Below are positions 1-7,037 of a stretch of 9,658 nucleotides of DNA, in pieces. Positions within the stretch are counted from its first letter, which is position 1, and each line of letters opens with the position of its first letter. The stretch is from contig CAKQWG010000124.1 in assembly GCA_934278005.1 (NCBI GenBank), positions 1 through 9,658 of the forward strand, in the 5' to 3' direction. The DNA is from an uncultured Pirellulaceae bacterium. Lineage in GTDB: Bacteria; Planctomycetota; Planctomycetia; Pirellulales; Pirellulaceae. A model generated the notes under the pieces. The model worked only from the letters and a program-made list of their open reading frames with translations. It ran no database searches and was not told the DNA's origin. The position numbers and the translations under genes are program-made.

Positions 1-1314
1 CAGGGAACGCTGCGAGTGTGCGACCAGCGTTACAAGCCGCACGCAATGCGGATGGTGGTAACTCCTGCATTATTCCCATTCGGGAAGCTAACCAACAGGA
101 GCTTTGCTGTGGACAAGACGGGGCTTGTCCTTGAATACTCGTTCGCGATTCAGGAATCGGGATACGCCCCTCCTCCAGGCGTGATCGACTGGAGCGGGAC
201 TTATACGGAATCGAGCTCTTACGCGAACTCTCAGCGAATCGGGGAGTTGTCTGTAACGGTCAAGGCGGCACACAAAGACCCGGACGGTAATCGCAATGCG
301 AGGATGCTGATTGCGCTACATGACATCGCCCGTAGTCGCATAGCGGGCATGGACATCAGGGCCCCACTGGGACTCGATGGTTTACTGAAGGTTCAGGGCC
401 AGCCCAAGACTGTGATGCAGAAGATTAGCATCACTGAGCAGCTTGGTAAACCAGAAATGACCCTGCGGGCTAGCGTTATCCGTGTTGACAAGGACCTTTC
501 TTTATTTGGCGTGCGAGTAGATCAAATGGGCAAGCCAATGGTCATCCAGAACTACGACCATCGCTACTGGCCACTGCCCGAAGCCTACCCGTGGCAGCAA
601 CCAGGCGCAGAGGAAGATTCTGCGAACCTTGGCTCTTACTTCAATCAGTACTTCCAGACGCCCTGCAGCGAATGGCACGCAATGCCGCGAGGGTATGCGA
701 TTGACCCACTGGCTGAGGTAGCTCGCGAGAAGCCAGCCTTTCTGCCAACGCTAACGGCCTACCTGACTGGCGACGTCGATCCAACTGTTGGCCTGAGCCC
801 CCTGCCATCAATCCAGGGGATCAACCATTCCTGGAGTGACGTCCAGATGTCTGACACTACCTATTTGAGTTGGGATGGAGACGACACCTACGATACGAAT
901 GTCGGCGTGCTGCACCTGCCGTTGTCCAGGCCTCGGGACGGGGCGACTTCTGCGATCATCCCTATACATGCCGGCTTGGCAAGGCGCACATTAACTGTCG
1001 TAGCCTCACGTTTAAAGCAACTGCCTGAAATACCCAGGCCAACTGCACTTGTGGGGCTAGACAGCGGAATGCCAGAAAGACTATTGCACCATACTCTCGT
1101 TGCGCAGAATGCGGAGCTGCAGTCTGATGGAGTTACCTTGTTACACTCCCTGAAGATCGCGTACCATTACGGTTTAGCGCGGCCTGTTGGCAGCCATGGT
1201 TCAACGTCCGACAAGTATCGACGCCCGAGTTCGCCAATGGACCTATCTCGGCCTGATGCGATGAAGATTGACCCGCTTGTGATTGAAACGGTAGGAACCA
1301 TCGAAGCTACCTAG
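1..1314 (+). CDS. Probable phage virion/tail protein, 5' end outside window
   Basis: The reading frame is open from the first base. The earliest start codon in the window is a GTG at base 16, but the five codons before it (QGTLR) read smoothly into the protein, so I treat the gene as cut off on the left; at least 437 residues are present. I do not recognise a named family. The visible part is mostly beta-type and soluble, with no signal peptide or membrane segment. It includes a strand-rich stretch (about residues 30-90 counted from the GTG: LEYSFAIQESGY, GVIDWSGTYTE, RIGELSVTVKAA) followed by a helix (ARMLIALHDIARSRI). That style, and its position just before a tail-like gene run, suggest a virion structural protein. 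It stops with TAG, overlapping the opposing GIY-YIG gene tail to tail by 8 bp. The virion role is an inference from context; a specific tail or head role cannot be given. Confidence 0.55.
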   Translation, partial: QGTLRVCDQRYKPHAMRMVVTPALFPFGKLTNRSFAVDKTGLVLEYSFAIQESGYAPPPGVIDWSGTYTESSSYANSQRIGELSVTVKAAHKDPDGNRNARMLIALHDIARSRIAGMDIRAPLGLDGLLKVQGQPKTVMQKISITEQLGKPEMTLRASVIRVDKDLSLFGVRVDQMGKPMVIQNYDHRYWPLPEAYPWQQPGAEEDSANLGSYFNQYFQTPCSEWHAMPRGYAIDPLAEVAREKPAFLPTLTAYLTGDVDPTVGLSPLPSIQGINHSWSDVQMSDTTYLSWDGDDTYDTNVGVLHLPLSRPRDGATSAIIPIHAGLARRTLTVVASRLKQLPEIPRPTALVGLDSGMPERLLHHTLVAQNAELQSDGVTLLHSLKIAYHYGLARPVGSHGSTSDKYRRPSSPMDLSRPDAMKIDPLVIETVGTIEAT

Positions 1315-2155
1315 CGTGCATTTGCGGGTGCTGTGCAAAGCTCAGCGAACCGTGCATGCGCGCACCAGTTCTCGGCCGGAAGAAATGAGCGCAGAACGGG
1401 CACTGCACTGGGATCATCATTAGTTCGTCGGGGACTAGGCATTCTCCGCTGCACGAGGGGCACCAGCAAGGCTGCAGAGGATCCATCTGACGCTTGCGAA
1501 TCTCCAGTGGGTAGTAAACCTCTCGTGGCCGTTCCCGCATATTGGTGACGATGGTATCGGGAGCTTCCCACCTAGGAACTATTACTGGTTCTCGCTCCTG
1601 ATCGAACCTTATTCCCTGATTGAGTCCGCGAGCTGAATTGCAGAGCATCCCACTATCAGACCGGATTCCCCAGCGGTTTATCAGATGCTGCTCGAGCTGC
1701 CACGCCTCGCCCTCGTCGTCACACAGTGCCAAGAAGTGATACCACTCGCACTCTCCATTGCGTTCGTTTAGATCGACAATCAAGCGTTCCTTCTCACCCT
1801 TTGGTTTGTACTTGTCGCTAAACGCATTCTTGTAATGCTGGACCGCGCGCTGGCCTTTTCCTTTGCCAATGTAGAAGGGCAGTCCGCTAGGATAGCACAG
1901 CATGTAAACGTAGGTGCGGTTTCCGGCATAGTAGCCAAACCGGACCGCCTCCAACCAGCTAAACAGCGGTGCGAACGGCTTGATTCCTGGATCTATGCGG
2001 AAGGTCCCCGCCTCGCCGTGGCCGTAGAGTCCGCCGCAGTGAGAGCATTGCCAAGGCGGCATCCACGACCAGCTATCCGGCGGCGGTGGTAGAGGCTCAT
2101 CGCAGTGCGGGCAAGTCGCCAGGGGATCGGTCGAGATTGACCCATTATCGTGCAT
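1307..2155 (-). CDS. GIY-YIG nuclease-domain protein with N- and C-terminal zinc-ribbon-like cysteine clusters
   Basis: 282 residues, probably a DNA endonuclease. The GIY-YIG core spans about residues 80-182: YVY (82-84, the GIY strand), FYIGKGKG (94-101, the YIG strand and glycine turn), R103 and H107 (expected catalytic Arg and nearby His), E155 in the helix LEQHLINRWG (expected metal-binding Glu), then LCNSARGLNQG, resembling the usual L-x-N-x-x-x-G close of LEM3/COG3680-like GIY-YIG domains. Before it lie C15-x2-C18 and C37-x2-C40; after it C230, C232, C235, C239 and C252-x2-C255. Both sets look like zinc ribbons that could bind DNA. The gene runs against its neighbours: its 3' end overlaps the previous gene by 8 bp and its ATG is 16 bp from the next plus-strand ATG. 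This suggests a free-standing homing-type nuclease or moron inserted in the late region. No strong ribosome binding site is visible (GGTGG just upstream). Biological role unknown. Confidence 0.8.
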   Translation of the reverse strand: MHDNGSISTDPLATCPHCDEPLPPPPDSWSWMPPWQCSHCGGLYGHGEAGTFRIDPGIKPFAPLFSWLEAVRFGYYAGNRTYVYMLCYPSGLPFYIGKGKGQRAVQHYKNAFSDKYKPKGEKERLIVDLNERNGECEWYHFLALCDDEGEAWQLEQHLINRWGIRSDSGMLCNSARGLNQGIRFDQEREPVIVPRWEAPDTIVTNMRERPREVYYPLEIRKRQMDPLQPCWCPSCSGECLVPDELMMIPVQCPFCAHFFRPRTGARMHGSLSFAQHPQMHAR

Positions 2156-2171
2156 CTACCACCATACCGAC

Positions 2172-2792
2172 ATGACTATTACTGACCGCCCAGATCTGCG
2201 CAGTCGCGCAGACCAATCAGACATTCTACTTGCATTTGTCGACAGACTGCGCGAACATCCGCAGTTAAGCGAACAAAATGCCATCATCGCCGATCAGGCT
2301 GTTCCCGAACAGTTCCCCGGAGGCGGGTACTGCATCGTCGTAGCGCCCGGCCCCGGTCAGTTTCCCGGCGAGCTCTGGAACGGTGGGCACCATGCCACGG
2401 CGACTGAGGACGGATCGGTCATTGTGGGATGCTACTGCACCAACAAGCGAGACCGACCCGGGCGAAGGGAAGCTACGCTGCTGGGACGCCGGCATAAGGC
2501 CACGCAAGCGCCTGCGCTGCAGGATCGCCCTGACTTGATGCGATGGAAACGCGACATCCTGAGCTTACTGACCGTCTGGAACAAAGAGCATGGCCCCAAG
2601 TCCCAAGCCTGGGAGCCCACTAAGATTCAGTGGGACGCGGAAACCAGCGAGAACCTAAGAATTCCGTTATGCCGAGACATTCCTGTTCCTGTTCGCGTTA
2701 CCGGGATTCTCGAAGTCCCTGAGCATCCTGGCTGGCTGGGTTTCCAGATTACTTTCTCCGTAGCCTGGGACTGGGATTTATATGCCCGATGA
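2172..2792 (+). CDS. Putative phage tail terminator/completion-like protein
   Basis: 206 residues, soluble, no signal peptide. An N-terminal helix (about 16-32, DILLAFVDRLREHP) is followed by beta strands (GGYCIVVAPGPGQF, about 51-64), a glycine-rich loop (ELWNGGHHATATEDG), another strand (SVIVGCYCTNK), an acidic/basic turn (RDRPGRRE) and a helix (LMRWKRDILSLLTVWN). This order of helix, strand, 'g-l-x-V' strand, 'D-x-x-x-R' and helix resembles small tail-terminator or head-tail completion proteins of siphoviruses, though these are usually nearer 120-150 residues. The tail (about 165-206) adds an extra beta region. The ATG at 2172 is the first ATG in the frame; no good ribosome binding site precedes it. 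The stop overlaps the next gene by 11 bp, indicating translational coupling. The family assignment is inference from secondary-structure pattern and context, not a clear motif match. Confidence 0.5.
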   Translation: MTITDRPDLRSRADQSDILLAFVDRLREHPQLSEQNAIIADQAVPEQFPGGGYCIVVAPGPGQFPGELWNGGHHATATEDGSVIVGCYCTNKRDRPGRREATLLGRRHKATQAPALQDRPDLMRWKRDILSLLTVWNKEHGPKSQAWEPTKIQWDAETSENLRIPLCRDIPVPVRVTGILEVPEHPGWLGFQITFSVAWDWDLYAR

Positions 2793-5211
2793 AATACCAC
2801 CGGATTCGGGATCGGTAACGATTGCCGGGCAACCGATCCTCATTGACTACCAATGCCAACTGCGGAATTTCCTGGCCGATCGTTTGCCGCCAGAGGATAT
2901 TCTGTTTGCTCGCTGGCAGGTTGGTGCTGTGCGACCAAACCCGTTCTCTTGCGACAACTCCCCCGATTATATCGACTCGCCTTATCCTCCACTTCCCTCG
3001 CTATCTATCGGTGAGATCCAGTGGCCCAGTGGGGCCAGTCGTTACGCGCGGGCGCTGTATGCGGTTGACTGGGAATCGCTCAAGGTCATCGCGGAATCCG
3101 CCTGGGGATACGCTCTCCCAGAGCAAGAGCCGACCGACGTTCCCGATAGCTGGGGAGCTAGCTTCTACGAGGTCGACTTGGTTATCCGCGGCATCGACAG
3201 CCAGCAGTTTCGCGCTTCAATGTTTGTCCTGCGCCCATATCGAGTGACCGGGACCGGCGTGGATTGCTGGCTGTTGCCGCTGGTTGACGCGCGCTGGAAG
3301 ATGGGACACAAGGCGTTCGAGCCACTGCCGTACAAGCCAGAGAACATGGCGGCGCTCGTTCAGTCGATAGCCACGGCTGCTGGAGCGACCATTGCGGCCG
3401 AATCAGCTTCGATTACTGGCGAGCCAGACAAGCGGCTCTGGAAGGCAGAGCAGCCCGCTGTGAGCCTCCTGGACGCTGCCTGCCTATCGTCTGGCCTGCG
3501 AGTCGTGCGCGATCCAGTAGGTACGCTGCGCGCGTTGTCAGCGGCCACAAGCGAGACTCGCCGCAATTCGCGTCTCTCAAGTGATTGGCAAATACTGTCA
3601 GGCGGCAAGCGCGGTAAAACCGAGTTACCGTCCACGGTGCGCGTTCACTGCCGCAAGGAGGGCGGAGACAAGTTCGAGGTCAAGTCATCCGCAGTAAGCG
3701 GCGGCATGTCACCTGGGGGTACATCCCTAGCCGTCTGGTCAAGCTGGCGATCGTCGACCGGAAACGTGACCGAGACCAATGCTTTCGCGGCCCAAATAGC
3801 CGGCTGCGTTTCAGCATGGGCCAACAGCGGCGGGCAGTACTGCATGGCGGGCCCGATCAACTACATACCAAGCGGCTTCGACGATTACATGTCGATCCTG
3901 CTCGAGGAGCCAGAGCCAGAAAAATACACATTTCGCACCACAATCCGCGAGCTACCCGGAGTCTTTCTGCCTCGCGCGATCCTGCTCGGTGGCGAGGATG
4001 ACGAATGCTGCGCTGGCGATGATCACTTTTTGTTCACCCTGTCCGAATACATGGCTGGCGGCGGCGCGCTGGGTGAAATCCGTACAATGGATGACTTGTC
4101 GCAGGTCGAAGCCTCGGCGACTGTCAAAAATACGCTCAACCACTTTTCGCACCTAAAGAACGGAGATCGCGGAATCTGCGTCAAGGTGAATGGTGTGTAC
4201 TATGCAGTGCACCCCGAAGCACCGGGTGAAAGCGGAACGACCAGCGGCCATGTGTTCACCCTCGACGGCAAGCTAGACAAGCCGCATGGATCAACAGCTT
4301 CTGCGACAATCATCCGATCTGGCGAGACGGGAATAACTAACGGCGCCACGATCACTGTCATCAACACCGGGAATAAAGTCGGTTACACCGGCGCCGTTGG
4401 TTGGGCTGTGAAGATTGGACTGCAATACTGGGTGGTCGAGCTCGACCAGTACCCACTGCAAAGCCTGGTAGTTTTCGACGATGACACTCACACGTTTAGC
4501 GGCGCGGGAACTCGCCAAGGAAAGATCGAAGACCAGAAGCCAATCAGCATATCGAGCTGGGAAGCGATGACGCCCTACCCGTTCGGTTTCGTTCCTTCCT
4601 ATGCAGACATCCACAATCCGCACAACCTGCTGGCGCTGGCCAATGACTCTGGAATAGTCGCCTGGAACGACAGCTACGAAGATGTTGAAAACTCGATCTA
4701 TGGCCGATTCGAGCTAATCGAAGTCTTTCCGTTTACGAAGCGCCGGCTGCAATTCCGCTTGACCGCCGACATCGACACAATGCTGGCTTCCGTAGTCGAG
4801 AACTTCGAGATTATTCAGACTCGTGAATTTACCGCGGGACAAGTTGCAGAGCCCATCCCGAAGTACCTCTACGATGACATGAAACTGATTTCCTACGGCA
4901 GATCGGGCGACCTTGGCGAATGCGAGTACAGTTACCGCGAAGAAAACTGGCAGATTACTGCGTTTCGTAGGCGCGGCGATTCGATCTTGGCCAAAACGCC
5001 TTACGGCGGGATACCCGCGTGCTCTGGAACTGGGCCTTACACGTTTGGATCGGCTGATTGCACCGTAGTCAAACCAGACGGAACGCTTAGCAGCGAAACG
5101 CAGACGATTAAGAACATCGTCGATCAGGCCATTGCTGGCAGCGTGCTAATTAAAGCCGACCCAGTCGGCGATATTTACGTTGTTGACGTGGCAAGTTGCG
5201 GGACGGAATAA
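2782..5211 (+). CDS. Large phage tail/baseplate hub-like protein
   Basis: 809 residues, the longest gene here, with no signal peptide, membrane segment or catalytic motif that I can see. The N-terminal third has alternating strands and short helices: RPYRVTGTGVDCWLLPLVDARW (151-172), a helix at 188-204 (MAALVQSIATAAGATIA), then SLLDAACLSSGLRVV (228-242) followed by PVGTLRAL (245-252). The last piece resembles the 'helix, glycine-leucine strand, D/P-x-G turn, strand' of tail hub proteins (gp27/Tal-like), but the match is impressionistic. The rest is beta-rich and Gly/Ser/Thr-rich, with a section around 470-600 (GKLDKPHGSTASATII, GATITVINTGNKVGYTG) like carbohydrate-binding or fibre modules. 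It starts at an ATG overlapping the previous stop by 11 bp, with GGGACTGGGA upstream, and ends in TAA one base before the next ATG. Length, composition and position support a distal tail structural role; the exact component is uncertain. Confidence 0.5.
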   Translation: MPDEIPPDSGSVTIAGQPILIDYQCQLRNFLADRLPPEDILFARWQVGAVRPNPFSCDNSPDYIDSPYPPLPSLSIGEIQWPSGASRYARALYAVDWESLKVIAESAWGYALPEQEPTDVPDSWGASFYEVDLVIRGIDSQQFRASMFVLRPYRVTGTGVDCWLLPLVDARWKMGHKAFEPLPYKPENMAALVQSIATAAGATIAAESASITGEPDKRLWKAEQPAVSLLDAACLSSGLRVVRDPVGTLRALSAATSETRRNSRLSSDWQILSGGKRGKTELPSTVRVHCRKEGGDKFEVKSSAVSGGMSPGGTSLAVWSSWRSSTGNVTETNAFAAQIAGCVSAWANSGGQYCMAGPINYIPSGFDDYMSILLEEPEPEKYTFRTTIRELPGVFLPRAILLGGEDDECCAGDDHFLFTLSEYMAGGGALGEIRTMDDLSQVEASATVKNTLNHFSHLKNGDRGICVKVNGVYYAVHPEAPGESGTTSGHVFTLDGKLDKPHGSTASATIIRSGETGITNGATITVINTGNKVGYTGAVGWAVKIGLQYWVVELDQYPLQSLVVFDDDTHTFSGAGTRQGKIEDQKPISISSWEAMTPYPFGFVPSYADIHNPHNLLALANDSGIVAWNDSYEDVENSIYGRFELIEVFPFTKRRLQFRLTADIDTMLASVVENFEIIQTREFTAGQVAEPIPKYLYDDMKLISYGRSGDLGECEYSYREENWQITAFRRRGDSILAKTPYGGIPACSGTGPYTFGSADCTVVKPDGTLSSETQTIKNIVDQAIAGSVLIKADPVGDIYVVDVASCGTE

Positions 5212-5212
5212 C

Positions 5213-5935
5213 ATGCCGAGCACCCTGCTTAATCCTGCTTGTGACACTTGTTACGAATGCTGTTTGCCATGCGGGGACTACAACAGCCCCAACGTCTGGT
5301 ACGCCCTGTTCTGCAACGTTGCGGCGATCAACACTGGGTACGCTAACCGAGTCGTCCACACTGACGGGAAGTGCTATTTTTGGGAGTCGAATTCCCTCGC
5401 TGCAGATATAAACGACCTGCTGGTCAGCTTCGCGACGATGGCACTAAGCAGTACAGCAGGCAACAAGCGGACCTACACGTCCAGCAAAACCATAGTGTCG
5501 GCCCTGAACGGGGACATTAAGGTCTACTCTAGCGCCAACTACTCAGATGCGGAAGTTTCGTTCGTCGCCAAAACCATGAAGTTTCGCAGTATGTTCGCGC
5601 AGCTCAAGGTTATTGACGAGTGCGGAATTAGGTATCCGGTCGGCATTGTCAGCGGGATAGTCTCAGCCAGCTATGGAATCTTGAATCCGCAGGACTGGAC
5701 ACACAGCCCCCCGAACGACAATTTTCCTGTATGGAAAGCTGAGCATGAATACTCCAGTGAATCGCCTGGCGTAGGATGTTCCGAGTTGCTTACTGGTTCG
5801 TCCGGGGTTGGGACAAACTTTGTGCAGAGCATCCAGTCTGCCGATTATCCGCCACTGCTGGGAGCCGTGACGGGTGTCACGATCAAGGCGCAGGCCAATA
5901 ACTCAATGCTGTCGTGTGGGGGATATGGTGGTTGA
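5213..5935 (+). CDS. Cysteine-rich protein of unknown function in the tail gene run
   Basis: 240 residues from the ATG at 5213, one base after the previous stop and preceded by GGGACGGA. An in-frame TTG at 5180 would add 11 residues, but they lie inside the upstream gene and look non-native. I do not recognise a family. It has ten cysteines: C10, C13, C16, C17 and C20 form a tight CxxCxxCCxxC cluster, and C34, C54, C137, C189 and C235 are spread out. No signal peptide is visible, so it should be cytoplasmic unless carried in a particle. The middle is beta-rich (KRTYTSSKTIV, DIKVYSSANYS, AEVSFVAKTMKF) and the C-terminus is rich in Gly/Ser with CGGYGG at the end. The cluster could bind zinc or make disulfides. 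The stop overlaps the next start (ATG 5925) by 11 bp, and that next protein carries an Erv/ALR-like domain, so this protein is a candidate substrate. A virion role is inferred from position only. Confidence 0.65.
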   Translation: MPSTLLNPACDTCYECCLPCGDYNSPNVWYALFCNVAAINTGYANRVVHTDGKCYFWESNSLAADINDLLVSFATMALSSTAGNKRTYTSSKTIVSALNGDIKVYSSANYSDAEVSFVAKTMKFRSMFAQLKVIDECGIRYPVGIVSGIVSASYGILNPQDWTHSPPNDNFPVWKAEHEYSSESPGVGCSELLTGSSGVGTNFVQSIQSADYPPLLGAVTGVTIKAQANNSMLSCGGYGG

Positions 5936-7037
5936 GTTTACCTGCGAAGGCTGCGGGGAAACCACACAGCTAATGCCGTCAGTCAAGCGGTTCGCCTGTG
6001 GATGTAATTCCAGCCAGGGCATGATTCAGCGGCCCGCGGTAGTTCACGGCTCACACTGGTTGACGCTGCACTGGTACGCCGCCGACCACTCGCGCGATTG
6101 GTGCGAGGCCGATGCAAGAGAGTTCTACCGCGACTGGAATAACCGCATCCCCAGTTTCGGTTGCCGAAAGTGCCTAGCCAACTGGAACGCCTACACCGCT
6201 GCTAACCCGCCCGACTTTACCTCGGCGAAAGCCTGCGCCCAGTGGGGGTTCGATGCTCACAATCACGTTTCTGAGCACCATGCTGGCAATCCTGTGATGC
6301 CGATTGAAGACTGTTGGCTCACCTACTGGCCCAAGCCACGCGGCTATTGCGATCCACACTTTGTCGCCGTCACCTCGCTGGCCCCGCGTGAATGCCCCCG
6401 ACAGACCGCAGCTCTTGATTCCTGGATCGACTTTGGGCTAACCGTCCATGCGGTGAACACGGCTGCTGAAATTGAAACCTTGCGACCCCTCTACCCTCAA
6501 GTAGACCACTGGCACCCATGCGAGGATCAGGCTGAAGGCCTATCGAAACGGACGGCCAAAATCAAGTCGCTGGCAAATATCGCAATCGAGCTAGATCGGA
6601 CCATACTTCTTATCAACTCAGACTGTGAGACATATGGTAGTCCGAGCGTCCTGGTTGACCGACTCGCAGACAGGACGCTCATCATGGGCATCCGGCACAA
6701 CTACTCGGATACATGGCGAGAAGCCGAGCGGGAAGTCTGGGGGTTAGACGCCTTTGTCATTACGCCTGAAATGGCAGCAAGCCTACCCAGCCTAGCCTTC
6801 GGCATCGGCATCCCCGTCTGGGACTATTGGATCCCATTCCACTTTCTGCGCGATGGATACGAAATCATGATCCCAGAGGAACGCTGGCTGTTCCATAAAT
6901 CGCACCCGCTAGGTTGGAGCCAAGATGATTGGCTAGCCGGCGCGGCTATGCTCGAATCCCACTACGGATATTCCATGCGTGAAGGGTGTTCAGAGTTTAG
7001 AAAATCACTACCTTTCCCACCAGAGACGACCGAATGA
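5925..7037 (+). CDS. Erv/ALR sulfhydryl-oxidase-like domain fused to a glycosyltransferase-like domain
   Basis: 370 residues from ATG 5925. Part 1 (about 5-28) has C7-x2-C10 and C25-x-C27, a small zinc ribbon or a redox shuttle pair. Part 2 (about 41-135) resembles Erv/ALR FAD-linked thiol oxidases: H-W45-x3-H49 (ALR HSWAVLH), the redox pair C80-R-K-C83 in a PSFGCRKC helix (ALR YPCEEC), C104-A-Q-W107 (ALR ACFTQW) and H112-N113-x-V (ALR HNEVN), then C130 and W135 near ALR's DFDC and DGW. The second Asn of HNxVN is Ser116, so FAD affinity may differ. Part 3 (about 144-333) looks like a nucleotide-sugar-transferase fold: FVAVTSLAP, W167 in ALDSWIDFG, HAVNTAAEIETL, LLINSDCE (D233, DxD-like position), R257 in GIRHNY, VWGLDAF, WDYWIP (299-304) and FHKSH (323-327). 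No signal peptide. An alternative GTG start at 5874, with GGGAG nine bases upstream, would add 17 residues. The end overlaps the next gene as ATGA. Expected activity: thiol oxidation using FAD and O2, plus possible sugar transfer; both are predictions. Confidence 0.72.
   Translation: MVVEFTCEGCGETTQLMPSVKRFACGCNSSQGMIQRPAVVHGSHWLTLHWYAADHSRDWCEADAREFYRDWNNRIPSFGCRKCLANWNAYTAANPPDFTSAKACAQWGFDAHNHVSEHHAGNPVMPIEDCWLTYWPKPRGYCDPHFVAVTSLAPRECPRQTAALDSWIDFGLTVHAVNTAAEIETLRPLYPQVDHWHPCEDQAEGLSKRTAKIKSLANIAIELDRTILLINSDCETYGSPSVLVDRLADRTLIMGIRHNYSDTWREAEREVWGLDAFVITPEMAASLPSLAFGIGIPVWDYWIPFHFLRDGYEIMIPEERWLFHKSHPLGWSQDDWLAGAAMLESHYGYSMREGCSEFRKSLPFPPETTE

Noticed and set aside
5180..5212. TTG start 33 bases upstream for the cysteine-rich protein.
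   Set aside because: It lies within the 809-residue gene, whereas ATG 5213 sits one base after the preceding stop with GGGACGGA before it.
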